Assembly (NCBI RefSeq): GCF_002844395.1
Contig: NZ_CP025197.1
Coordinates: forward strand, 1,798,001 to 1,862,000
Reading direction: 5' to 3'
DNA: 64,000 nucleotides
Origin: Acetivibrio saccincola
GTDB lineage: Bacteria; Bacillota; Clostridia; Acetivibrionales; Acetivibrionaceae
The notes beneath the pieces are model-generated. The model worked only from the letters and a program-made list of their open reading frames with translations, was not told the origin of the DNA and ran no database searches. The position numbers and the translations under genes were made by a program. Numbering within the stretch: the first letter of the stretch is position 1; each line of letters begins with the position of its first letter. This document shows positions 26,885 through 34,928 of this stretch, in pieces.

Positions 26885-28117
26885 TTACTTACAATTCATG
26901 CCAGCCAAATATCCTGTGGAAAAGGCAATGGTTAAATTGAACCCTCCTGTATAAGCATCTAAATCTATAACTTCCCCGGCAAAAAAAAGCCCCTTTATTA
27001 ATTTAGATTCCATTGTAGAGGGATTGATTTCATCCACCGATACCCCGCCGGAAGTCACTATGGCCTCCTCTATTGGTCTTGCCCCGTTAATTGTCAATGT
27101 AAGGTTTTTTAAAAGCTTTACGAGGAACCTTCTCTCCTCTTTTGTAATCTGGTTTACAGTCTTTGCAGAATCTATTTTTGAAAGCCTCACAATAACAGGG
27201 ATTAATTTTTGAGGAAGAAGTTCATCTAAGGAATTTTTAAACTGTTTTCTGGAAAATTTTAAAAAATCCCTCTGAATTCTCTCATCTAACTTTTCTTCTG
27301 CAAGGGCAGGTTTTAAATCAATTATTAGCTTTACCCCTTTATAATCATAATCTAATATATGCCGGCTTGCACTTAGTATTATAGGACCTGAAACACCAAA
27401 ATGCGTAAAAAGCATTTCCCCAAAATCACTGTATATTTTTTTGCCTTTATTATCCACTAAGGTTATTGAAACGTTTTTTAAAGAGAGTCCCTGCAAATCT
27501 TTAACCCACTCTTCTTTTGTGATCAAAGGCACTAAAGAAGGCTTTAAGGGAACTATAGTATGTCCTAGTTCCTTTGCCATTTTGTAACCATCCCCTGTTG
27601 AACCGGTACCGGGATAAGAGGCACCTCCCGTTGCCAGCACAACCATGTCACAAGAAATTATTTTGCCTGATTTTAGCATAATACCGGTTACTTTTTTATC
27701 TTCAGTTAATATCTTTTCTACAGGGGAATTCAGCCATAAGTCAACTCTTTTCTTTTTTAAAAAAGCATTTAAAGTATCAACTACATCCTTTGCATTATCA
27801 GAGACAGGAAATACTCTGCCGCCTCTTTCTACTTTTGTCTTCAGACCGTATTTATTGAAAAAATCTATTAAATCTGTGTTTGAAAAGGTATAAAAGGCAG
27901 AATATAAAAAACACCCGTTCCCAGGAGTGTTTTCAATAAGACCCTCTATATCGGTGTTATTTGTTATATTGCACCTACCTTTACCTGATATTAAAATTTT
28001 CCTACCTATTCTGTTGTTTTTTTCAACAAGTATAACTTGGTTGCCGTTTTCAGCAGCTTTTCCGGCAGCCATTATCCCTGCCGGACCGGCTCCTATAACT
28101 ACAATTTTCTTTTTCAT
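26885..28117 (-). CDS. HI0933/YhiN-family FAD-dependent oxidoreductase
   Basis: A 410-residue flavoprotein of the HI0933 (BaiN/YhiN) family. The N-terminal dinucleotide fold is VIGAGPAGIMAAGKAAENG at residues 6-24, followed by NRIGRKILISGKGRCNITN and VVLATGGASYPGTGSTGDG near 157. The C-terminal block reads SGGVSVDEINPSTMESK and FFAGEVIDLDAYTGGFNLT. Its substrate is unknown; a few homologues are linked to bile-acid or flavin chemistry, which I cannot infer here. Confidence 0.88.
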   Translation of the reverse strand: MKKKIVVIGAGPAGIMAAGKAAENGNQVILVEKNNRIGRKILISGKGRCNITNNTDIEGLIENTPGNGCFLYSAFYTFSNTDLIDFFNKYGLKTKVERGGRVFPVSDNAKDVVDTLNAFLKKKRVDLWLNSPVEKILTEDKKVTGIMLKSGKIISCDMVVLATGGASYPGTGSTGDGYKMAKELGHTIVPLKPSLVPLITKEEWVKDLQGLSLKNVSITLVDNKGKKIYSDFGEMLFTHFGVSGPIILSASRHILDYDYKGVKLIIDLKPALAEEKLDERIQRDFLKFSRKQFKNSLDELLPQKLIPVIVRLSKIDSAKTVNQITKEERRFLVKLLKNLTLTINGARPIEEAIVTSGGVSVDEINPSTMESKLIKGLFFAGEVIDLDAYTGGFNLTIAFSTGYLAGMNCK

Positions 28118-28181
28118 ATTAAATCCCCTGTTTTTATTTATAATTTATTATTTTTATAATTTATTATTTTATGTTTTTGCT

Positions 28182-29072
28182 TTATTTATATCTTTGACCT
28201 TTATCCTTGCTTTCATAAACACCATATTCATCCCATATTTTTTCCAAATTTTCAAATATACTATACACATGTTCTTTTTTCCTCATGGCAATTGCAAGAA
28301 TTAAAGCATTTATAACGCTAAGAGGTGCAACAAGGGAATCCACAAAAGAGGCCATGTCACTTCTGGCAGTAAGGGTATGATGGGAGTTTTCCGTCAAAGG
28401 GGAATCATTGCTGTCTGTAATGGCTATAACCGTTGCACCCTTTTTCTTTGCAAATTTCATTGCATTAATGGTTCTCATTGAGTACCTGGGAAAGCTTATC
28501 CCGATTACCACATCCCCTTTAGAAGCATAAATTATCTGCTCAAAGGTTTCACTTACACTGGTGGTATGTACAAGCCTTACATTGTTGAATATAAGATTAA
28601 AGTAAAACCCTAAAAAACTAGCCAGTGGTGCAGAGCTTCTCACCCCTAGTATGTATATTTTCTTTGCTTTTAAAATGCTTTCCACTACATTATCAAAACT
28701 TTCTAAATCAATTTCCTCCAAAGTTGCTTTTATTTTCTCCATATCTGATAAAAGGACACTTTTTAAAACATTGCTGTCCTTAATCCGTGCAGAAGAAATC
28801 TCCATCCTTTGAATGGAGGTTAGTTTACTTTTAACAAGTTTATTAAGCTCCTTTTGAAGAGCAGGGTAACCGTCAAATCCAATTTCATTTGCAAACCTCA
28901 CCACAGTGGATTCACTGACCCCTACTTCTGCACCAAGTTTGGCAGCGGTCATGAAGCTGGCTTTGTCGTAGTGATTTATTATAAAATTGGCTATTAGTTT
29001 TTGTCCCTTGCTAAAATTTTCCATGTTATTTTCAATCATGGTTATTAAGTCAGAATTTTTATTCTTCATCAT
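28182..29072 (-). CDS. MurR/RpiR-family transcriptional regulator
   Basis: A 296-residue regulator. The N-terminal RpiR helix-turn-helix domain (about 1-80) contains VSESTVVRFANEIGFDGYPA. A SIS phosphosugar-binding domain (about 125-265) contains ILGVRSSAPLASFLG and GVVIGISFPRY-type residues. Such proteins sense phosphosugars and control sugar or cell-wall metabolism. No sugar gene is adjacent, so the target is unknown. The start could be either of two adjacent ATGs after AAGGGG. Confidence 0.9.
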   Translation of the reverse strand: MMKNKNSDLITMIENNMENFSKGQKLIANFIINHYDKASFMTAAKLGAEVGVSESTVVRFANEIGFDGYPALQKELNKLVKSKLTSIQRMEISSARIKDSNVLKSVLLSDMEKIKATLEEIDLESFDNVVESILKAKKIYILGVRSSAPLASFLGFYFNLIFNNVRLVHTTSVSETFEQIIYASKGDVVIGISFPRYSMRTINAMKFAKKKGATVIAITDSNDSPLTENSHHTLTARSDMASFVDSLVAPLSVINALILAIAMRKKEHVYSIFENLEKIWDEYGVYESKDKGQRYK

Positions 29073-29102
29073 AAATCCCCTTATGCCTGATTTTATATCT
29101 GA

Positions 29103-29273
29103 TTATGCTGTTTCATAAATAGAAATCCTCATTTTGTTGTTGTTCATAGTCAAACCAAATAAAAGGTTTTTGTCTTTAAGATTTTTGTTTAGAAAATCTA
29201 CCACTTTGTATAAATCCATATTAGAATCCAATTCCAATACAGATTTTAAATCAAGTTTCTCTTCTGAACTCAT
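29103..29273 (-). CDS. DUF4264/YpmA-like small protein
   Basis: A 56-residue protein resembling the YpmA/DUF4264 family: DLYKVVDFLNKNLKDKNLLFG and KMRISIYET are the conserved parts. Function unknown. The ORF extends upstream to 29333, but GGAGG with a 6-nt spacer points to the ATG at 29273. It lies 30 nt before the RpiR gene and may be cotranscribed with it. Confidence 0.65.
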   Translation of the reverse strand: MSSEEKLDLKSVLELDSNMDLYKVVDFLNKNLKDKNLLFGLTMNNNKMRISIYETA

Positions 29274-29348
29274 ACTATTCCTCCAAATTATATTATCATT
29301 TCTATTATTACATATTAAAAAGAAAAAAATCAAGCATCCCTTAAATAA

Positions 29349-29391
29349 AAAAGCTCCGGGAAAAAGCTTACCCGGAGCCTTTTTATTTATT
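29349..29391 (-). terminator. Terminator of the alpha-2-macroglobulin-dockerin gene
   Basis: Stem GGCTCCGGG / CCCGGAGC with T-runs, right after the stop codon at 29393 on the minus strand. Confidence 0.85.
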
Positions 29392-29392
29392 T

Positions 29393-32300
29393 TTATCTTT
29401 CTTCCACCGGAAATTTGTCTATATAGACCAGTAAATACCTTCTTAAAAGGGTTAAGTCTAAAGAGTCAATAATCCCGTCCCCGTTTAAATCAGCAGCTTC
29501 TTTTTGTACAGGAAGTTCTTTAATAATTTCAAGAAGATATCTCATAAGTACTGAGTAGTCTATTGAGCTTATTTCCCCGTCGCCGTCTATATCCCCGTAA
29601 AGGATTTTTTCAGGCTCAGGTATAACAGGCGGCGGGTCAATAGGAGTTGAAATTAACTCGTCAGTCTCTATAGTTACTGTTTGTGTTTTGCCTGAGTTTA
29701 TAATATCCCGGGAACTTGTGCTTTGAATTACAGGACCTTGGGCAGTGTATACACCAGGGCTTACAACCCTTGCAAGGTATTTAATGGTTGTGTTGGATTT
29801 CCAATGCTGGCTGTTATAAACATAGAAAGTTATCTCTTGACTTCCTGTGTCATGCCATGAATGATAAGGTTTTAATCCTGAAGGAAGATAGTCTGTTATT
29901 GCATAAACACCGTCAAATACCGTATCATTTACTTTCCAAGTAAGAGTAACTCTTATAATATCCCCCTGCTTCAAAGTGTTTGAATATAGAGGGGTTCCGT
30001 CTAAATGGTGGTATGAGCGGCTAATGGAAATTTCATCACTTTTTTCTTTTATATCAAATACATTTTCTTTAAAAACCGATACTAAAGAAACATCCCCTTT
30101 TACACTGGTTATTTTGAAATTTTTAAGCTGTATTGGCAATAGTTTTATGGAAAAACTCTTTCCTTTTTCTAAATATACAGTTTTTTCTTCTCCGTTGTAG
30201 CTGTAAGTAAACTCTACATCTTCAGGGCTTAAGTTTTTAATATCTTCAGAGATAAACAGAAGTTTTTCAATGTTCATTAGTACTTCACCGGAAGCGGAGA
30301 CTGTAAAGTACTCATACAAGCCGTTCCCTTCAGGTCTTTCAAGCAGTGCCGCTAAATATGCACAAAGGGCAGTAGCCTCTATAATATCGTCTTTAGAAGT
30401 CTTTGCATTAATCCTGTAGTATGGTGTTAATTTTTCAATATACGGGGTAATCCTTTCATTGTATATCTCAGAAGCTTTTGATATGTCACCTAGTTTATAA
30501 TAGGCTAAAGCTAAATATATAGTATCTGTTATGCTTAAATTATCAATGTTTTCTATTTGATTAAGTTCTAAAAGGACAGGTTCACCTAACACAGAAAGCC
30601 CGTATAAAGCCTTTACCCTATTGCTATGAATATTAGCATTTCTTCTGAAGTACTCTTTTAACTTTTCTGTATTAGCCATGTCTTTTGCAAAAACAGCAAA
30701 TTTAACAGTCAAATTAAAATCGGCATCTGAATAAGGGAAAAGTGACAATCCTCCTGCGGTTTTCTGGTAGTCTGAAATATCGGGTTTTATCACTTTAGGC
30801 AGATACCAGTTTTCATCAAAATATTCTTCTATTAATTGTGATGCTAAATATCTGGAAGTAATTTGATCTAATCTGTTTCCTAAGGCATAATATAAGTTTA
30901 CTAAATCTTTATAATATAACCCATTGCTTCTGTCCTGGAATACAAGGCTGGTAAAACCCTGTTCTCCCCCTTTTATCTCCATATTAGGTGTAACGTCCAT
31001 AAATTCAGCTCTTTCAATTTGGTAATAGGAATCATATACATTTACAGGGTGCATGACAGCATCGGAAAGCCCGCTTTCAGTATATGCCCTTATTATTAAA
31101 TTATAATACCCTTCTTCAAAGGTCCAAAGAGGTATGTTTATTCTTTCAAAAGCTTTGCCTTTTACAATAACTTTAGTGTCAGGGTTTTCTTCATCGTATA
31201 CTTCAAAATAAACGGTATCATCTTCTGTAATGCCTGTTCCATATGCATTTACACCTATTACAGGCTTGTCGCCTTTAAGGTAAGATGTATTAAATGAATA
31301 GTTTACGAAAAATGGCAGTGTCACTGTCACATTCTTTATTTCACTTCCGGCATGAAGCTCTTTTGATATTGCAGACATGGTTATTCTCCATGAAGTAATA
31401 TTGTCAGGAAGTTTAAAAGAAGCTGTGCCTTTTCCGTCATCCCCCGTTTCTATGCTTAAAAAGGTTGCAGTATCCCTAAAATCAGATCTTAAATCTGATT
31501 TATTTATGCCGTCAGCTTCTTCAGGGGGTGCGCCCCAAACAGGCGGTTCAGCAGCCCTTTCCCGCATTTCATCTTCTATATTGTGGGATTTTTTGTCAAA
31601 ATATATTCCTGAATTTACATGAATAAACAAGTCACTGAGTACATTTACCCGTTGATTCTTTAATGCGAAGAAAGCTTCATCAACAATGCTTATATTTACA
31701 GTTGATTTAACAGGATTTCCGTCCTTGTCCTTTACATATACATTTAAATTTACTGTATCCCCGGGTCTGTAGGAATCTTTGTCTGTTTTTCCTTCAATGG
31801 TAATTTCTTTCTCATTTATATCATAGACAATATTTTTCCTTGCAGTAACATATGAAATGCCTGTAAAGGCAACTGCCGTAGCATAAACATTTGGAATATA
31901 TTCATTTAAAAATTCAAAAGAATGTGTTGAAGAATCAGATACATGATAATGTAAAAATCCATTTTGAGTCAGAATATAGATGTAATTATTAAATGGAAGA
32001 TTATCATTTGCAAATGTAAAATCCAGCTTTACCTCTTCACCTATGCCGTATTTTTCTTTATCGCATGTTAAAGTATACCTGTTGTTTACACCGGGAGAAT
32101 AGCTTATTCTTTTTCCTATGTATACCATATGGGAGATATTCCTTCCTGAGCTGTCTTTGCAATATATTTCTGCTGTATAGTATGAATCTTTAATTTCAGG
32201 AGCATCAAAAACATACCTGGCTTTTCCGTCTTTTCCTGTAATCATTGAAAAATCCTTTATCGGCTTGGTCTCAAGTTTTGATGTGTATGTATTATAAGTA

Positions 32301-33898
32301 ACCTTGCTTATAGGGTCATAGTATGTTCCTTTTTTTTCTTTAACCCATGTATTTAGATAAATTTTACCTGTTATGCTTTTGCCTTCTACAGCATCACCTA
32401 AATAGTCATTATATCCGCTGGCTGTTCCATCATTCAGGCGGTCTAGTACAATTTTGTAAACTTCTGCCTCTACATATCCTTTTTCATCCTCTATTTTTCC
32501 GTTTCCTTTAACTTCAATATCATTGACAAAAACCCTCACTGAATTAGAAGCCCGGATATCCCCTGCTTCAGGTAAAAGGGATCTGGCATTTAGTGAAATT
32601 GTGTAAACCCCTTGGATATTCCTAGTTACCTCAGGAACATATTTTATATTTAATTTACCGGAAGCATCCGTTGTTGCAGTTCCCTCTATTGTATCACCTG
32701 TCAGTACAGAGGTTGATATTGTATAAATTGTATTTAAATTTGATACACCTGTGCCTTCAAAAAATTTAGCATTAAGTTGGAAATTTACCTCTTCCCCCAC
32801 AAAAACTGCAGATTTATCTTTATCAATTTCCATTTTATAAGAAGGCTTTATATATTCCTTAATTTCAATAATCTTTGTTACAATAACTGAATTGCCTTTT
32901 TTAAGCCTTATTGTATAATAGCCCGTAGGTAAATTAGGAAGCTCAATTTTATCTTCAAAGAAATTATCTTTTACACCTATATTCTTTTTAATAACAGGGA
33001 GTTTTTCATTTCCCCTCAAGCCATAGTAGTCATAATAGTAGTAATCATAATAGTCGTAATAATAGCCCTGGTATAATTCCAAAGTAATGTAGTCAATATC
33101 TTCATCTTCATACCTGTTCTTTATAAATCCCCATATATTTACAGTGTCATTTGACTTGTACATTTCCCTGTCTGTAAAGAAATACCTCCAGTAATAATCA
33201 CCGCTTCCACGGCTGTATGAACTGGTTTCTAAAAGGGATTTATTGCCGTCTGCTGTTGTTATAAAGAGAAATTGTTTATTATAAACAGAATCCGGCCAAT
33301 AATAATTTCCATTGTAATATTCATCATAAAAATAATTGTTACCAGAATATTTCCCTTCTTTATTTACAGGGTCAATTAGTTGAGTACTAAATACCGAAAT
33401 TCCGTTATCATCTGTTATAAATGTGTTATCATTATCTGAAAAACCAATTAAAGCACCTTTTAAAGGTTTCTTTGTTTTTATGTCATTAAGCCATACCAAA
33501 GTATCCGATGTGGCTTTGGTTATGTAAGCACTTGTATTTGTTATTTGAAGAAATATTTGTGCCCTTTTATCTTCACAATAGCTGTCTACAATATAATAGC
33601 CCAATGGAAGGTTCTCAGGAATTGTAATGATTGCATTTCCGGACCTTCTCCCGTCTTCATTTAGTAATTGATCAAATTCAAGTATTTTTTTCAATCCGTC
33701 AACAGGTAAAAGGTTGTTTCTGTAGTTTATTTGTGCCCAGTCCGGGTGTCTGTTTCTCATCATAACGGCTTCATAAAAAGATTCAAAATCTTTGTATGCA
33801 TAAACACTTGTATTTAAGTTCAGAAGCTTTGTATAATCGGTATTGCTAATATAGAAAGTATAAAGGGAGTTGGATTTTACTTTCAGTGGAAAAATCAA
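29393..33898 (-). CDS. Alpha-2-macroglobulin-like protein with type I dockerin (main part)
   Basis: A 1501-residue reading frame with MG-type beta domains, a central YTARKNIVYDINEKEITIEG-like region, the alpha-2-macroglobulin core (PDNITSWRITMSAIS, a strong A2M marker) and the helical thioester-domain region. The usual CxEQ thioester is replaced: the aligned stretch is NRLDQITSRYL (30863-30874 encodes RLDQ). After a Pro-rich linker (about 1420-1435) comes a type I dockerin with two calcium loops, DIDGDGEISSIDY and DLNGDGIIDSLDL. The putative TTG start at 33898 is an artefact. The upstream gene (33846-34619) supplies the N-terminus, and one extra T in the run at 33890-33894 separates them. Rejoined, the protein has about 1741 residues. 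It may be a cellulosome-bound protease inhibitor or scaffold-associated surface protein. Confidence 0.82.
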   Translation of the reverse strand: MIFPLKVKSNSLYTFYISNTDYTKLLNLNTSVYAYKDFESFYEAVMMRNRHPDWAQINYRNNLLPVDGLKKILEFDQLLNEDGRRSGNAIITIPENLPLGYYIVDSYCEDKRAQIFLQITNTSAYITKATSDTLVWLNDIKTKKPLKGALIGFSDNDNTFITDDNGISVFSTQLIDPVNKEGKYSGNNYFYDEYYNGNYYWPDSVYNKQFLFITTADGNKSLLETSSYSRGSGDYYWRYFFTDREMYKSNDTVNIWGFIKNRYEDEDIDYITLELYQGYYYDYYDYYYYDYYGLRGNEKLPVIKKNIGVKDNFFEDKIELPNLPTGYYTIRLKKGNSVIVTKIIEIKEYIKPSYKMEIDKDKSAVFVGEEVNFQLNAKFFEGTGVSNLNTIYTISTSVLTGDTIEGTATTDASGKLNIKYVPEVTRNIQGVYTISLNARSLLPEAGDIRASNSVRVFVNDIEVKGNGKIEDEKGYVEAEVYKIVLDRLNDGTASGYNDYLGDAVEGKSITGKIYLNTWVKEKKGTYYDPISKVTYNTYTSKLETKPIKDFSMITGKDGKARYVFDAPEIKDSYYTAEIYCKDSSGRNISHMVYIGKRISYSPGVNNRYTLTCDKEKYGIGEEVKLDFTFANDNLPFNNYIYILTQNGFLHYHVSDSSTHSFEFLNEYIPNVYATAVAFTGISYVTARKNIVYDINEKEITIEGKTDKDSYRPGDTVNLNVYVKDKDGNPVKSTVNISIVDEAFFALKNQRVNVLSDLFIHVNSGIYFDKKSHNIEDEMRERAAEPPVWGAPPEEADGINKSDLRSDFRDTATFLSIETGDDGKGTASFKLPDNITSWRITMSAISKELHAGSEIKNVTVTLPFFVNYSFNTSYLKGDKPVIGVNAYGTGITEDDTVYFEVYDEENPDTKVIVKGKAFERINIPLWTFEEGYYNLIIRAYTESGLSDAVMHPVNVYDSYYQIERAEFMDVTPNMEIKGGEQGFTSLVFQDRSNGLYYKDLVNLYYALGNRLDQITSRYLASQLIEEYFDENWYLPKVIKPDISDYQKTAGGLSLFPYSDADFNLTVKFAVFAKDMANTEKLKEYFRRNANIHSNRVKALYGLSVLGEPVLLELNQIENIDNLSITDTIYLALAYYKLGDISKASEIYNERITPYIEKLTPYYRINAKTSKDDIIEATALCAYLAALLERPEGNGLYEYFTVSASGEVLMNIEKLLFISEDIKNLSPEDVEFTYSYNGEEKTVYLEKGKSFSIKLLPIQLKNFKITSVKGDVSLVSVFKENVFDIKEKSDEISISRSYHHLDGTPLYSNTLKQGDIIRVTLTWKVNDTVFDGVYAITDYLPSGLKPYHSWHDTGSQEITFYVYNSQHWKSNTTIKYLARVVSPGVYTAQGPVIQSTSSRDIINSGKTQTVTIETDELISTPIDPPPVIPEPEKILYGDIDGDGEISSIDYSVLMRYLLEIIKELPVQKEAADLNGDGIIDSLDLTLLRRYLLVYIDKFPVEER

Positions 33899-34619
33899 TA
33901 ATTTGTCTATTGTAATTAATTGATATCACCGGTTCTCCTTTTGGAGGGGTTGGCTTAGGTTCTTCAATTGTTTCAAATGAAAATACATAATCATCCTCTA
34001 TAATTCTGTCCGTATTGATAATTCTGATACCTTTTTTAATTCTTACTGTGTAAATTGTCTCATATTCTAAATTGTCGTCTGGAATAAATACAGCTGTCTT
34101 GCCGTTATACACTTGAAATCTTCCGGGAACGCTTGGTGTAATTTCAAAGTGGTTCTCAATACTGCTAAAGTTTTCGTGGCTAAATACAACTTCAATTGCC
34201 GTATTTACAGGAACTCCCACAGTTTCATTCCCGGGAAATGCACCTATAATTTTAAATTGTGTTTGAGTTTGAAAAACCCAGGTTGTCTCAGTTTCCGTCT
34301 TCATTCTAAAAGTATAAATGCTGTCTTCAATAAGGGGTCTTGACAACTGAATGCTAAAAAAGTTTTTGTCCAGTTCTTTAATAACCGGGTCCGGCTCCCC
34401 GTCAATTGAAAAGGCCTTTTTTACCTCTTCCAGTGAAAAATCTTCTTCCGTTTCAAGTAAAAATTCAGTGTCAACAGCAATACCGGTGTGGTCGGACTTT
34501 AAAGGTACTAAGCGGAAACCATTACGCGGATATGCAGCCCTTCCTGATGCAGACACAGAAATGCATGCTGTTAAAATTAAACACGTAATGATAAGTAAAG
34601 AAGTAATCCTTTTGTACAT
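33846..34619 (-). CDS. N-terminal part of the A2M-dockerin protein (Ig-like domains)
   Basis: A 257-residue frame with a signal sequence and two Ig-like/SbsA-type repeats (about 35-125 and 130-220, with FQTQTQFKI and YETIYTVRIKKGIRI), then a Pro-rich linker. The signal region has a lipobox-like LTAC at residues 16-19, but also an SASG signal-peptidase I option. The frame ends with a shift into unrelated residues after NYNRQIIDF. Removing one T from the TTTTT at 33890-33894 continues into PLKVKSNSLYTFY of the downstream frame. The ATG follows GGGGAGG. This is the first exon-like half of one gene, not a separate gene. Confidence 0.75.
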   Translation of the reverse strand: MYKRITSLLIITCLILTACISVSASGRAAYPRNGFRLVPLKSDHTGIAVDTEFLLETEEDFSLEEVKKAFSIDGEPDPVIKELDKNFFSIQLSRPLIEDSIYTFRMKTETETTWVFQTQTQFKIIGAFPGNETVGVPVNTAIEVVFSHENFSSIENHFEITPSVPGRFQVYNGKTAVFIPDDNLEYETIYTVRIKKGIRIINTDRIIEDDYVFSFETIEEPKPTPPKGEPVISINYNRQIIDFSTESKIQLPLYFLY

Positions 34620-34928
34620 TTTTCCTCCCCCCTTTTTTTCATATTTTAATTATACACCATATCTTGACGCTATAAAAATAAAATTAGTTTAAATTTAATA
34701 ACTAAATTATAATATTATTTTCTGTACATACAAGAAGTAACATTATATAATTAAGTTAGAGGTGGGAATTGAGAAGTTAGAAGTTAGAAGTTAGATGTTA
34801 GATGTTGGAAGTGGAAGGTTGGAAGCTGAAAATGAGAAGAGAGAGATGAAATTAAGGTTTAGAAATCTTTTATTAAAATGATAAAAAAATTTTTAATTAA
34901 AATAAATTAATAAAGGAGAGTATATGTT
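34620..34928. other. Divergent region between A2M-dockerin and GH9 genes
   Basis: A 309-nt AT-rich gap between two divergently transcribed cellulosomal genes. It holds a TATAAT-like box reading toward the A2M gene near 34650 and the heptamer repeats at 34771-34835. No small gene is visible. It may carry shared control elements. Confidence 0.5.
34771..34835. repeat. Degenerate GAAGTTA heptamer repeats
   Basis: About eight imperfect 7-nt units, first GAAGTTA and then drifting to GATGTTA, GGAAGTG and GGAAGGTTG. They lie 94-160 nt upstream of the cellulase start. Replication slippage can generate such tracts; no function is evident. Confidence 0.7.

Noticed and set aside
33846-33898. Programmed ribosomal frameshift in the A2M-dockerin gene
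   Set aside because: The TTTTT run lacks a clear slippery heptamer and no downstream pseudoknot is evident; a simple indel is more likely.
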